Positions 16,815 through 24,995 of a DNA stretch of 64,000 bases are shown piece by piece. The position numbers and the translations under genes are program-made. A model generated the notes under the pieces. The model had not been told where the DNA came from. It was given only the letters and a program-made list of their open reading frames with translations, and ran no database searches. The stretch is from contig NZ_BLIN01000005.1 in the NCBI RefSeq assembly GCF_009811555.1, positions 2,489,501-2,553,500 on the forward strand, given 5' to 3'. Each line of letters opens with the position of its first letter. Position 1 is the stretch's first letter. The DNA is from Streptomyces caniferus (GTDB lineage: Bacteria > Actinomycetota > Actinomycetes > Streptomycetales > Streptomycetaceae).

Positions 16815-19800
16815 CGTCTCCTCCTACGGCCGCCGCCTGAGTCGAGCGGCTGGACGGTCGTCTTCTCCACGTACTTGTTGAACTCATCGATCTTGTCCGC
16901 CGGTACCGCGTAGCGACCCGGCTCGTTGGTCGGCTTGATCTCGTACTGCTTCAGCCAGGCCAACACTTCTGGCTTGCAGTGGAACTCCATTTTGTGGGTG
17001 TAATTCTTGCTCTTGCCCAGTGTGCCGGGGTTGACCTTGCCGGTCTGGGCGATCCACTTTGGCTGCCGTTCGTGGCCGGGCCTCGGGACAAGGCCCCCGT
17101 TCGGCTTCACTGCTGCGCTCGCCTTCGCTTCCGCCTCGCTGCCGTAGCGTTCGATGATGACTGGGCACTTCTTCTTCGCCAGGCCGAGTGGGTCGATCTC
17201 GGCGAAGGGATTGTCGACGTACCCGTGGGGGTCGGGGGCGGGCCCGAGGCCGAGCGGATCGGGGCTGAGATATCGGCCGGTGCGTGAGTCGTAATAGCGG
17301 AACAGGTTGTAGTGCAGGCCGCTCTCACGGTCGTGGTACTGACCTGGGAAGCCGAGACTGCACCCCACCACCGCCTCGCGGGGATCAACGGGAAGCGGTG
17401 TTCCCCACAGTGTGGTCCTGGAGTGCCAGGCAATCGCACCGTCTTCATCCACAAGTTCTGTGGGTGTGCCGACCAGGTCAGTGATGATGGAATAGAACCG
17501 CTCGTCGAATTCCTCTTGCGCCGGCTCGGATCCGCCGGCGGTTCGGTCCACCTGCGTCAGGACGCGGTAGCCGAACGGGTCCCACTCCCAGCTGGTGACC
17601 TGGACACCAGCCGACCCTGAACCGCTGCGCAGTTCTTCGGCAAGAACGGTGCCGTCCCAGGTGAACGTGGTCTGCTCCACCACAGTGGTGTTGTCGCCGC
17701 TCAGCCGCTGCTTGGCGATGCGGCGGCCAAGGGGGTCGTAGTGATAGCGCCAGAGGGTGCCGTCCGGGAGGGTGACCGTGGTGAGGCGGTCATCTGCGTC
17801 CCAGGAATAGTGCCAGCTGCGGGTGCCGCCGGAGAGCAACCTGCGGCATTGCTTGATAACCCGTCCCTGGCCGTCGTACTCGTAGCTGGTGCGGCCTGCC
17901 CGGCGGAGCAGCGTGCCGTCGTACGACCTCTTCCCCGCCGTGTCGTTCAGGCTCGCCTGCCCGGCAGTGTGGCTTCCCGTGTAGGCCAGGTTGCCCGCAG
18001 TGTCATAGGCATACGTCTCTGACCAGTTGTGTCCCGAGACGCTGGTGACCCGCCCCACCGGATCCAGATCGAAGGCTCGCGTCCCCAGCATGGTGTCCGT
18101 GAAACCGAGTAGCTGATCGTCCGGGCGGTAGGCGAAGGTGCGGTGTCGTAGCGCAGTCTCTGGTATGTCGGCACCAGGAGGCGCCGACATACCAGAGAGG
18201 GTCTGGGCCGTCATACGGTTGGCCGGATCCCAGGTCTGGGAGAGGATCGCCGCACCGAGATTGCGGCGGACCTCCCGACCGGCGAGGTCGTGGCCGAACC
18301 TGACCTCTCGCCCAGCGCTGACCAGCGCTGCCGGCCGACCGGCCGCATCATAGGTCCACCGGCTCTCTACACCGCTGGGGGTACGACGCAGGGTGCGCCG
18401 ACCCAGCCGGTCGTAGCCGAATTCGATAACCGCCGAATCCTGTTGCTCCGTCAGCAGGCGGCCTGCTGCGTCGTACGTGAAGGCAAGGTCCGTGGCGCCG
18501 TTCGCCGCGTAGAGCAGACGGCCTTCGGCGTCGTAGTGGAATCGCGATCCACCGACCTGTGTGGCTTCTCGGACGACACGGTCGAGCAGGTCGCGGGTGT
18601 AGCGCACGGTCTGGCCCGCGCCGTTGGTCCGCGACGTCAGCCGGCCGGCCACGTCGTGGGTGTAGCTGATGTGCCGTCCGTTGAAGTCGGTCTCCTGCAC
18701 GGCCCGGCCCATGGAGTCGTAGACGTAGCGCCACTGCTGCCCATGGGGGTTGGTGACGGCGATGAGCCGCAGCTCAGCGTCGTAGGCGAAGGTGAACCTG
18801 GCGCCGTCAGGGCCCGTGCGGGCGGAGACTCGGTCGAAAAAGGTGTATTCGAAGGAGGTGGTTCCGCCGGCCGCATCGACGTGCTGGCGCAGGTTCTCCT
18901 CTGCGTCGTAGGACCACCGCTCGGTGTGACCGTCGGGCCGGGTGCACCAGGCCGGCTGTCCTTCCACCGTCCAGCCGAAGGCCGTCACCGCGCCCATCGG
19001 ATCGGTCACCAGCCGGGGTCGGCCGAAGGCATCCCGCTCACATGTGGTCACGGCCCCCAGAGGGTCAGTGACGGATACCGGCAACCCGGCGGCGTTGGCG
19101 GTGAGACGGGTTGTCTGGCCGATTGCATCGGTAACGGCTGTGAGATGACCGAAAGAGCCGTACTCATAGCTGGTGGTCGCTCCGGCCGGATCGATGATCT
19201 GCAGCAGGTTTCCGCAATCGTCGTACGCGTACTGCCAGCCTGAACCGTCCGCACCGACCATGAGCAAGGGCTGGTGGAGGTCGTTGTAGACAGCGGTCAT
19301 CCGCGATCCATCGGGGCGGGTGACCGCGGTGGCGTCGCCCGCCGCGTCGTACTCCATCGTGACCGTAAGGCCCAGCGGGTCCGTCCGTCGCAGCAGTCGG
19401 TGGTACCGGTCCCATTCGAAGGTGGTGACCGCGCCCGAGGGGTCGGTCTCCTTTGTCGTCTGACCGCGCTCGTTGAGCTCGTAGACAGTGACCTGTCCCA
19501 GCGCATCGGTCACCCGGGTGCAGCGCGCCTCATCGTCATACACGAAGACGGCATCGAGGAACCCACCCTCGCCGCGGGTCTCGACACAGCGCCCGGCCGC
19601 GTCGTAGAGGTAGTCGTACCGATGCCGATTCCGGTCGGTCCAGGAGGTGATCCGGCCGTCCTGGTCATACGTGAAGCCCATCGGTACACCGGACGAGTTG
19701 GTGACCTCGGCGAGGTTTCCGTTGGCGTCGTAGGCGAATGCAGTCAGCAGCATTCCCACCGCGGAGTCGCCCTCGGCCTCCGCACTATGGGTTGGCTCGG

Positions 19801-21589
19801 TGGCCAACGCCACCGCGTCCGAACTCCTCGCACCCAGCAGGCGCAGCCCGGATATCCGTAGCCCTGCGGTCTCGACGCGGATCCGGTATCCGCCGCTGTG
19901 CCAGACCTCGCTGGGGGTGCCGTCGTCGGAATAGTCGATGTCGATCTGATTCCCGTGCCGGTCGGTGATGGCCGTCAGCGGGAGCTGTGAGGGGCTCAGC
20001 CCTCTCAGCTCACCCGTAACGTTGGCCGGCTGGGCAAAGTGCCAGGAGCGTCCCTCCTGCGGGTCGCTGATGCGGAGTCCACCGGGCGTTTCCGGGTCCC
20101 AGCTGAGCGGCCATCGGGGCCCCTCGACAGGGAGGACCGGCTCATCATGCCCGGGCACCGGGTAGACCAAGATCATGCCGTCCTCGGCAGCGAAGACGAC
20201 ACCTTCGTTGTCTAGTTCCAGGCGCTGGTCGAGGGTCGAGGACCACGACGGACCGAACCACCCGCCACAGCGGTACGAAGACACATGGGTTCGCGAAAGC
20301 AGTAGCGGCAGAACAGCCGGCAGGCTGACGTCCTCTTGAGCCAGGACCATCTCACCCGAGGCGATGTCGATCGGGTCGCTTCGACAGTTGCGGTCGTCCG
20401 CTGGGGTGCTGGTCTTGTGCGGTTCTGCTGCCCCGTTCCGCAGGGGCGATTTCGGTGAGCCGCTTCCCGGCTTCTTGCCGCCGGCCCGGTTACCGGTGCC
20501 GCTCCCCGGCGCCTTCAGGTCCTTCTTGTCGCCCTTGCCGATGCCTGTGAAGTGGTCGGCCAGCTTGCGGTCGTTGTCCTGATGGTTCTTGGCCATCTGC
20601 TTCACACCACGGGTCATGTTGTCGTCGAGGTGCTTGGCGGTCTTCTTGACGCCGGCCTCGATGCCGTCGATGACCCTGTCCAACATCGCGTTGGCCGCGT
20701 CAGCTATGGCGTCCTTGCCACGGGTACGCCCATGGTGACTTCTGGCACGGCCGATCTTGCCGCCTGCCTTGTTCCGGAAGGTGCCACCTGCGCTCTGCAG
20801 GCCGGTCACTACGCGGTCGTGCTCATCCGGATCGAAACTGAACCCTCCGCCGGCGCCGCCGCCTCCGCCCCCACTGCCGCCGCCGGCACTGAGGAGTTCC
20901 ATCGGGTTGTCCGCGGCCGATTTCGCGGAGTCCTTGGCATCCTGCACGCCCTGATGGAAGCCGTCCTTGCCGGCCTTGGCGGTCTGCCCCAGGTCCACTC
21001 CGTCCTTGACTCCGAGGGCGTTGGCGCCGATCTGGACGACCAGGTCGCCGACCATCGCACCCAGTGCCTCCTCGACGGGCGTCAGGGCGATGCTGATGAC
21101 CTGTTCAGCGACCTGTTGACACACCTCCTTGAAGAGGCGCTTGACGATGACACGGGTCGCCTGGGTCGCGGCCAGAGCTCCGACCTCGGAAAGACCCAGA
21201 GTGAACGGCGCCGCCGCCTGCGCGGCGATCACTTCTGCGGCGAGGATGCCCAGCTGGACGATCGCGCCGATCTTCGCGCCCTCGATGAGGACCGCCACAC
21301 CGTCCATGGCGGTGGCCGCCATGCGGCCACACTCCCCCAGGTTCTTGAGGTGAGTGCCATTGATCTTGCTCCAGTGAGCGTTGAGCGCCTCGACGGCCAA
21401 CGAGCCACCCGCTGACCCCACCAACCCCTGGATGGCCGTGTGAGCTTCGTTGGCACCGTGGTCGATGTCATCGGCGAACTCCCGCATGGCATCCGCCATG
21501 TCCCGGTAGTCGTCCTCGTCAACGTTCGGCCATGAGACACCGATGATGTCGAGTACTTCGTCCGCCCAGCCAGGCAGCACTACACCCAC
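16811..21589 (-). CDS. RHS-repeat polymorphic toxin with variable C-terminal domain
   Basis: 1,592 aa. The N-terminal ~110 residues are helical and resemble WXG100/type VII secretion leader domains. A helical and Gly-rich linker follows to about 300. A DUF6531 domain begins near 398 (DPIDIASGEMVLAQEDVSLPA). RHS/YD repeats (YDAAGR, YDPLGRR and similar) run to about 1400, followed by the RHS core YYDSRTGRYLSPDPLGL and a final IDPLGLAKK near 1470, the usual junction before the toxin. The last ~120 residues (ERYGSEAEAKASAAV ... YTHKMEFHCKPEVLAWLK ... FNKYVEKTTVQPL) are the effector. An Arg-containing ERYGS start is compatible with an ADP-ribosyltransferase-like fold, but this is a weak guess. The GTG at 21589 was chosen because GGGGAG precedes it; an ATG at 21613 has no ribosome site. 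Confidence 0.9.
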   Translation of the reverse strand: MGVVLPGWADEVLDIIGVSWPNVDEDDYRDMADAMREFADDIDHGANEAHTAIQGLVGSAGGSLAVEALNAHWSKINGTHLKNLGECGRMAATAMDGVAVLIEGAKIGAIVQLGILAAEVIAAQAAAPFTLGLSEVGALAATQATRVIVKRLFKEVCQQVAEQVISIALTPVEEALGAMVGDLVVQIGANALGVKDGVDLGQTAKAGKDGFHQGVQDAKDSAKSAADNPMELLSAGGGSGGGGGGAGGGFSFDPDEHDRVVTGLQSAGGTFRNKAGGKIGRARSHHGRTRGKDAIADAANAMLDRVIDGIEAGVKKTAKHLDDNMTRGVKQMAKNHQDNDRKLADHFTGIGKGDKKDLKAPGSGTGNRAGGKKPGSGSPKSPLRNGAAEPHKTSTPADDRNCRSDPIDIASGEMVLAQEDVSLPAVLPLLLSRTHVSSYRCGGWFGPSWSSTLDQRLELDNEGVVFAAEDGMILVYPVPGHDEPVLPVEGPRWPLSWDPETPGGLRISDPQEGRSWHFAQPANVTGELRGLSPSQLPLTAITDRHGNQIDIDYSDDGTPSEVWHSGGYRIRVETAGLRISGLRLLGARSSDAVALATEPTHSAEAEGDSAVGMLLTAFAYDANGNLAEVTNSSGVPMGFTYDQDGRITSWTDRNRHRYDYLYDAAGRCVETRGEGGFLDAVFVYDDEARCTRVTDALGQVTVYELNERGQTTKETDPSGAVTTFEWDRYHRLLRRTDPLGLTVTMEYDAAGDATAVTRPDGSRMTAVYNDLHQPLLMVGADGSGWQYAYDDCGNLLQIIDPAGATTSYEYGSFGHLTAVTDAIGQTTRLTANAAGLPVSVTDPLGAVTTCERDAFGRPRLVTDPMGAVTAFGWTVEGQPAWCTRPDGHTERWSYDAEENLRQHVDAAGGTTSFEYTFFDRVSARTGPDGARFTFAYDAELRLIAVTNPHGQQWRYVYDSMGRAVQETDFNGRHISYTHDVAGRLTSRTNGAGQTVRYTRDLLDRVVREATQVGGSRFHYDAEGRLLYAANGATDLAFTYDAAGRLLTEQQDSAVIEFGYDRLGRRTLRRTPSGVESRWTYDAAGRPAALVSAGREVRFGHDLAGREVRRNLGAAILSQTWDPANRMTAQTLSGMSAPPGADIPETALRHRTFAYRPDDQLLGFTDTMLGTRAFDLDPVGRVTSVSGHNWSETYAYDTAGNLAYTGSHTAGQASLNDTAGKRSYDGTLLRRAGRTSYEYDGQGRVIKQCRRLLSGGTRSWHYSWDADDRLTTVTLPDGTLWRYHYDPLGRRIAKQRLSGDNTTVVEQTTFTWDGTVLAEELRSGSGSAGVQVTSWEWDPFGYRVLTQVDRTAGGSEPAQEEFDERFYSIITDLVGTPTELVDEDGAIAWHSRTTLWGTPLPVDPREAVVGCSLGFPGQYHDRESGLHYNLFRYYDSRTGRYLSPDPLGLGPAPDPHGYVDNPFAEIDPLGLAKKKCPVIIERYGSEAEAKASAAVKPNGGLVPRPGHERQPKWIAQTGKVNPGTLGKSKNYTHKMEFHCKPEVLAWLKQYEIKPTNEPGRYAVPADKIDEFNKYVEKTTVQPLDSGGGRRRRR

Positions 21590-21819
21590 GTAGAACACTC
21601 CCCCGTTGACCATTTCTCAGATGATCAAACACTTCCAGCTGGGCGAACAGCTTCTCAAGCGCCCTATGAGCCGTAGCGTGGCGCGTTTCCCGCAGACGCC
21701 TTCGCAAAACACCGCGCCGAACGCGCACCAGGCACTCCGCCACGGCCACGATGTGCACCAGTCGTGCACCCACCCAGCCTTCAGACGGCATCTGTGCAGG
21801 TCAGAACACTTCTCGTGCG

Positions 21820-21834
21820 GTACTTCGACATCTA
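21820..21834 (+). repeat. Right copy of the glnA-end direct repeat (attR-like)
   Basis: It is identical over 15 bases to 15835-15849, and the next bases AGAA also resemble the glnA context (GAA). It is preceded by unrelated sequence, so it is a stranded fragment of a glnA end, not part of a gene. Confidence 0.8.
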
Positions 21835-21882
21835 AGAACGCCGCAGGTCAGAGCGGGTTTCCGCTCGCCTGGGCCGTCTTTG

Positions 21883-21934
21883 GGCCGTCGGCCGTGTTCT
21901 TCCCCTCCCGGAAGACGCGGCCGACGGCCTTTTT
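21883..21934. terminator. Rho-independent terminator, probably the ancestral glnA terminator
   Basis: GGCCGTCGGCCG at 21883-21894 pairs with CGGCCGACGGCC at 21918-21929 and is followed by TTTTT at 21930-21934. The T-run is on the plus strand although no plus-strand gene now precedes it. That fits displacement from glnA by the insertion. Confidence 0.85.
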
Positions 21935-21981
21935 GTGGGCGCCGCTCACGCCGCGGCCGGCGCTGCCCCCGCTCGGCGGGA

Positions 21982-22773
21982 CTACGCGGTCACCCGGTGC
22001 CCTTCACCCGCGGCGGCCCGGAGCAGCACCTCGGCGAGCGCGTCCGGTGCGGAGAGCATCGGCCAGTGCCCGGTGTCGAGTTCGAAGAAGGTCACGCGAG
22101 GCTCGGTGAGCACACGGAAGCGCGGGTCCCCCGACCGCACCAGGGACTCGACGGTGGCGATGCTCGTCCCCGTGCCGGTACAGAAGACGCCGCTCGTCGG
22201 CAGCCCGGCTGTGGCCCCCGACAGCCGGAGCGGCTGGGTGAGCGTGCCCAGCGGCTGCGGCGAGGCCAGGCGGACGAGCCGGGCCAGCGCGTCCGCGGGG
22301 ACGCCCGCGACGCTGTTCCGGGCCTGCACGTCGTCGGGTGACGGCGGGAGGATCCGCCAGCCGTCCTCGGCCTGTTCGGCGCGTTGCCGCCACCCGTCGC
22401 GGACCGCCGGATCGGGCTCGAATTCGTCCACCAGGCCGTGCACCGAGAAGCCGTCCATCGGCAGGGGCGCCGACACGTACACGATCCGGGACACCCGTTC
22501 CGGGCGCCGGTCGGCGGCGCCCAGGGCCGGAAAGCTGCCGTGGCAGTGGGCGACGAGCACCACCTCCGGTGCGTCCACGTGATCGATGAGCTGCACCAGA
22601 TCCTCGATATGGGTCTCCAAGTTCGTTCCCGGGCCCGCCAGATGGCGGCGGTCGCCATTGCCCGTGAGCGTGGCCGCGTAGGCCTCGGCTCCCCGCTCCC
22701 GTAGCCGATCCCCCAGGTCCTGCCACAGCCAGCCGCCCATATGACCGCCCGGCACCAGCACATACGTCGTCAT
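21982..22773 (-). CDS. Alpha/beta hydrolase with Cys in the nucleophile elbow
   Basis: 263 aa. MTTYVLVPGGHMGGWLWQDL is typical of the esterase/hydroxynitrile-lyase-like subgroup, with an HG-type oxyanion region. The nucleophile elbow reads AHCHGS, where relatives have GHSYGG: the codon is TGC, so Ser is replaced by Cys. The catalytic His is in DTGHWPML near the C-terminus. A Cys nucleophile occurs naturally in dienelactone hydrolases, so the enzyme may still be active. GAGGAGG precedes the ATG at 22773 by five bases. It diverges from a MerR regulator that probably controls it. Confidence 0.88.
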   Translation of the reverse strand: MTTYVLVPGGHMGGWLWQDLGDRLRERGAEAYAATLTGNGDRRHLAGPGTNLETHIEDLVQLIDHVDAPEVVLVAHCHGSFPALGAADRRPERVSRIVYVSAPLPMDGFSVHGLVDEFEPDPAVRDGWRQRAEQAEDGWRILPPSPDDVQARNSVAGVPADALARLVRLASPQPLGTLTQPLRLSGATAGLPTSGVFCTGTGTSIATVESLVRSGDPRFRVLTEPRVTFFELDTGHWPMLSAPDALAEVLLRAAAGEGHRVTA

Positions 22774-22845
22774 CCATGCCTCCTCGCACAGCTCGGCTGC
22801 GCGGCCGACCCCCGTTGACCCGGCCGCGCATGCCGTTACGGTAGG

Positions 22846-22865
22846 AACTCCCCCTGAGGGAGGTT
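22846..22865. promoter_or_regulatory. MerR-type operator dyad between hydrolase and regulator
   Basis: AACTCCCC at 22846-22853 and GGGAGGTT at 22858-22865 form a near-perfect dyad around CTGA, seven bases before the MerR ATG. MerR regulators bind such G/C dyads, usually within an over-long promoter spacer. TTGACC at 22815-22820 is a possible -35. Confidence 0.5.
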
Positions 22866-22872
22866 CAAGGCC

Positions 22873-23886
22873 ATGACCGTGTCCGCGTCCCCTGACGGCA
22901 TGTGGAGCATCGGCGAACTCGCCGAGCAGGCAGGCGTCACCGTCAAGACCGTCCGGTTCTACTCGGACCGCGGCCTGTTGCCCGAGGCCACCCGCAGCGC
23001 CGGGGGCCACCGTCGGTACGGCCCCGAGGCCCTGGACCGGCTCCGTCTGATCCGTTCGCTGCGCACCCTCGACCTGCCGCTGCCGCAGGTCGACCGGATC
23101 CTCGCCCAGGAGGACGGGCCGGGCGCCACGGACGCCCTGGAGGACGCCGTCGCGGGGCAGCTCCGAGAACTCGGCACGCAACTGTCCTCCCTGCGCTGGC
23201 GGGAGGCCGCCCTTCGCCTTCTCCGCGACTGCACCCCCGAGGAACGCGCCGACCGCCTGCGCCTGATCGGTGCCGTGACCATCCCGCCCAACACGGACGC
23301 CCTGGCCCGCTTCTGGCGTCACGTACTCCCCGCGCGACTCCCGGCCCGCCTGCTCTCCACGCTGCTCGAAGCGGCGGTGCCGCAGCCCCCCGCCGACCCG
23401 ACCCCGTCCGAGGTCCTGACCTTCGTCCGGCTGCACGCCGTCGCGACCGACCCCCGCGTCCGCGACATCGACATCCGCCGCCTCGCAGCCCGGACCCCCG
23501 CCGAGGCCTGCCGCCCGGCCGTCCTCTACGAAGGGCTCGCCGAGGCGTGCGCGCTCGCCTCGGCGGACGTACGAGCCCAGCGGCCTCCGCACGCGGGCGA
23601 GGCTCTCGACTGTTTCGTCACCGCCCACGCCGGTTTGCACAACACGCGGGACACCCCTGACTTCCGCCGCCGGCTCAGCACCCAGCTGGCCCAGCTCGCG
23701 CATCCCCTCATAGACCGCTACTGGCAACTCGCCGGCGACCTCCCCTCCGCTTCCTCGCAGCCGACCATCGGCGCCATGGACGACTGGCTCCGCGCGGCGC
23801 TGGACGCGGAGGTCGCCCAGATGGACGAGTCCGATGTCCGGGCCGGCCGCGACCATGGCGAAGGGCGTCCGTTGGCTCGTGCGTGA
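22873..23886 (+). CDS. MerR-family transcriptional regulator
   Basis: 337 aa. Residues about 11-80 are a canonical MerR winged helix (WSIGELAEQAGVTVKTVRFYSDRGLLPEA, GGHRRYGPEALDRLRLI), followed by the dimerisation helix LPLPQVDRILAQ. The long C-terminal part is helical and resembles the effector region of large streptomycete MerR proteins. It has no obvious metal-binding cysteines, so a small organic inducer is likelier. The adjacent dyad implies autoregulation and control of the divergent hydrolase. Confidence 0.92.
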   Translation: MTVSASPDGMWSIGELAEQAGVTVKTVRFYSDRGLLPEATRSAGGHRRYGPEALDRLRLIRSLRTLDLPLPQVDRILAQEDGPGATDALEDAVAGQLRELGTQLSSLRWREAALRLLRDCTPEERADRLRLIGAVTIPPNTDALARFWRHVLPARLPARLLSTLLEAAVPQPPADPTPSEVLTFVRLHAVATDPRVRDIDIRRLAARTPAEACRPAVLYEGLAEACALASADVRAQRPPHAGEALDCFVTAHAGLHNTRDTPDFRRRLSTQLAQLAHPLIDRYWQLAGDLPSASSQPTIGAMDDWLRAALDAEVAQMDESDVRAGRDHGEGRPLARA

Positions 23887-24069
23887 CGACACGCCTGGAC
23901 GCCCTTCTGGGCGGTCGGCCGCCTCGTCGACGGAATCCTCCTGAGCCGGTTCCTGCCGCACCTCATCAGAGTCCGTCACGTCTGCCCGGCCGGCGCATTC
24001 GGCCGAGTGGCCGGGCCGGGCAACCTTCGCCCGGTGCCCGATCCCACTGCGCCGAGGCAAACTGGCGGT

Positions 24070-24939
24070 ATGCCTGAATTGCCGGAGGTCGAGTCCCTGT
24101 CGCGGTTTTTGGGTGAGCGGCTGGTCGGCCGGTCCGTCGCGCGGGTGTATCCGGTCTCCATCCATGCACTGAAGACCTATGACCCGCCGGTCAGCGCGCT
24201 CGAAGGGCGGGCGTTCGACGAGGTGCGCCGGCACGGGAAGTTCCTCGATCTTCGGGTCGGGGGGCTGCATCTGGTGATGCACCTCGCCCGGGCGGGGTGG
24301 GTGCGGTGGAGTGACCGGCTGCCGGAGGCGCCGCCGCGGCCCGGTAAGGGACCGCTGGCGTTGCGGGTGCGGCTCGGGGAACCGGACGACGGGGCGGGGT
24401 TCGAGGTGACCGAGGCCGGGACCCAGAAGCACCTCGCGGTGTATGTCGTACGGGATCCGCTGGAGGTGCCGGGGATCGCGCGGCTCGGGCCCGATCCGCT
24501 CTCCGCGGACTTCACGGCGGAGGCGTTCGCCGGGCTGCTGGCGGGGGAAGGCCGGCAGATCAAGGGCGTACTGCGGGACCAGAGCGTGATCGCCGGGATC
24601 GGGAACGCCTACTCGGACGAGATCCTGCACGCGGCCCGGATGTCGCCGTTCAAGCTGGCCGCCAAGCTCTCCGGGGAAGAGGTGGCGCGGCTCTACGAGG
24701 CGATCGGTACGACGCTCGCGGCGGCGGTCGAGCGGTCGCAGGGGCTGGCGCTCAAGGACCTCAAGGCGGAGAAGAAGAGCGGGCTGCGGGTGCACGGGCG
24801 GAAGGGGGAGGCCTGTCCGGTGTGCGGGGACACGATTCGTGAGGTGTCGTTCAGTGATTCGTCGATGCAGTACTGCCCCACCTGCCAGACCGGGGGCAAG
24901 GTGCTTGCGGACCGGCGGATGTCGCGGTTGCTGAAGTAG
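24070..24939 (+). CDS. Fpg/Nei-family DNA glycosylase/AP lyase
   Basis: 289 aa. After the initiator Met, PELPEVE provides the catalytic N-terminal Pro and Glu of base-excision repair glycosylases. A helix-two-turn-helix is seen at GRQIKGVLRDQSVIAGIGNAYSDEILH, including the conserved Lys and Asn. The C-terminus is a zinc finger with CPVCG and YCPTCQ. These remove oxidised bases from DNA. The usual terminal R of Fpg zinc fingers is in LADRRMSRLLK. It is more like actinobacterial Nei/Fpg2 proteins than canonical MutM, so no symbol is given. It ends at a bidirectional terminator. Confidence 0.94.
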   Translation: MPELPEVESLSRFLGERLVGRSVARVYPVSIHALKTYDPPVSALEGRAFDEVRRHGKFLDLRVGGLHLVMHLARAGWVRWSDRLPEAPPRPGKGPLALRVRLGEPDDGAGFEVTEAGTQKHLAVYVVRDPLEVPGIARLGPDPLSADFTAEAFAGLLAGEGRQIKGVLRDQSVIAGIGNAYSDEILHAARMSPFKLAAKLSGEEVARLYEAIGTTLAAAVERSQGLALKDLKAEKKSGLRVHGRKGEACPVCGDTIREVSFSDSSMQYCPTCQTGGKVLADRRMSRLLK

Positions 24940-24948
24940 GCGGGCGCG

Positions 24949-24989
24949 CTCCCCGCCACCGGGCCGGCGCCTCGGCCGGTGGCGGGGAG
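24949..24989. terminator. Bidirectional terminator between convergent genes
   Basis: CTCCCCGCCACCGG at about 24949-24962 pairs with CCGGTGGCGGGGAG at about 24976-24989 with a short GC-rich loop. It lies between the stops of the glycosylase and the acyltransferase. Confidence 0.85.
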
Positions 24990-24995
24990 GGTGCT

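Larger units (their letters stand above)
15850..21834. mobile_element. Putative RHS toxin/immunity island inserted at the 3' end of glnA
   Basis: A segment of about 6 kb bounded by the 15-bp direct repeat of the glnA end. It carries only the RHS toxin and immunity genes on the minus strand plus non-coding DNA, with codon use visibly less G/C-biased than glnA or lipA. The right boundary is followed by an inverted T-run terminator that looks like the original glnA terminator. No integrase, transposase or tRNA gene is present, so it may be a remnant, a passively acquired cassette, or the product of homologous recombination. Confidence 0.55.
21590..21981. other. Gap upstream of the RHS gene: island edge and terminator
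   Basis: It contains the likely promoter region of the RHS operon (not assignable by eye), the right direct repeat (21820-21834) and a strong terminator (21883-21934). An Arg/His/Thr-rich open frame on the plus strand shows no domain and was not called. Confidence 0.6.

Noticed and set aside
15850..21834. Complete integrative element or phage
   Set aside because: No integrase, excisionase, replication or transfer genes were found between the direct repeats; only a remnant or passive cassette can be argued.
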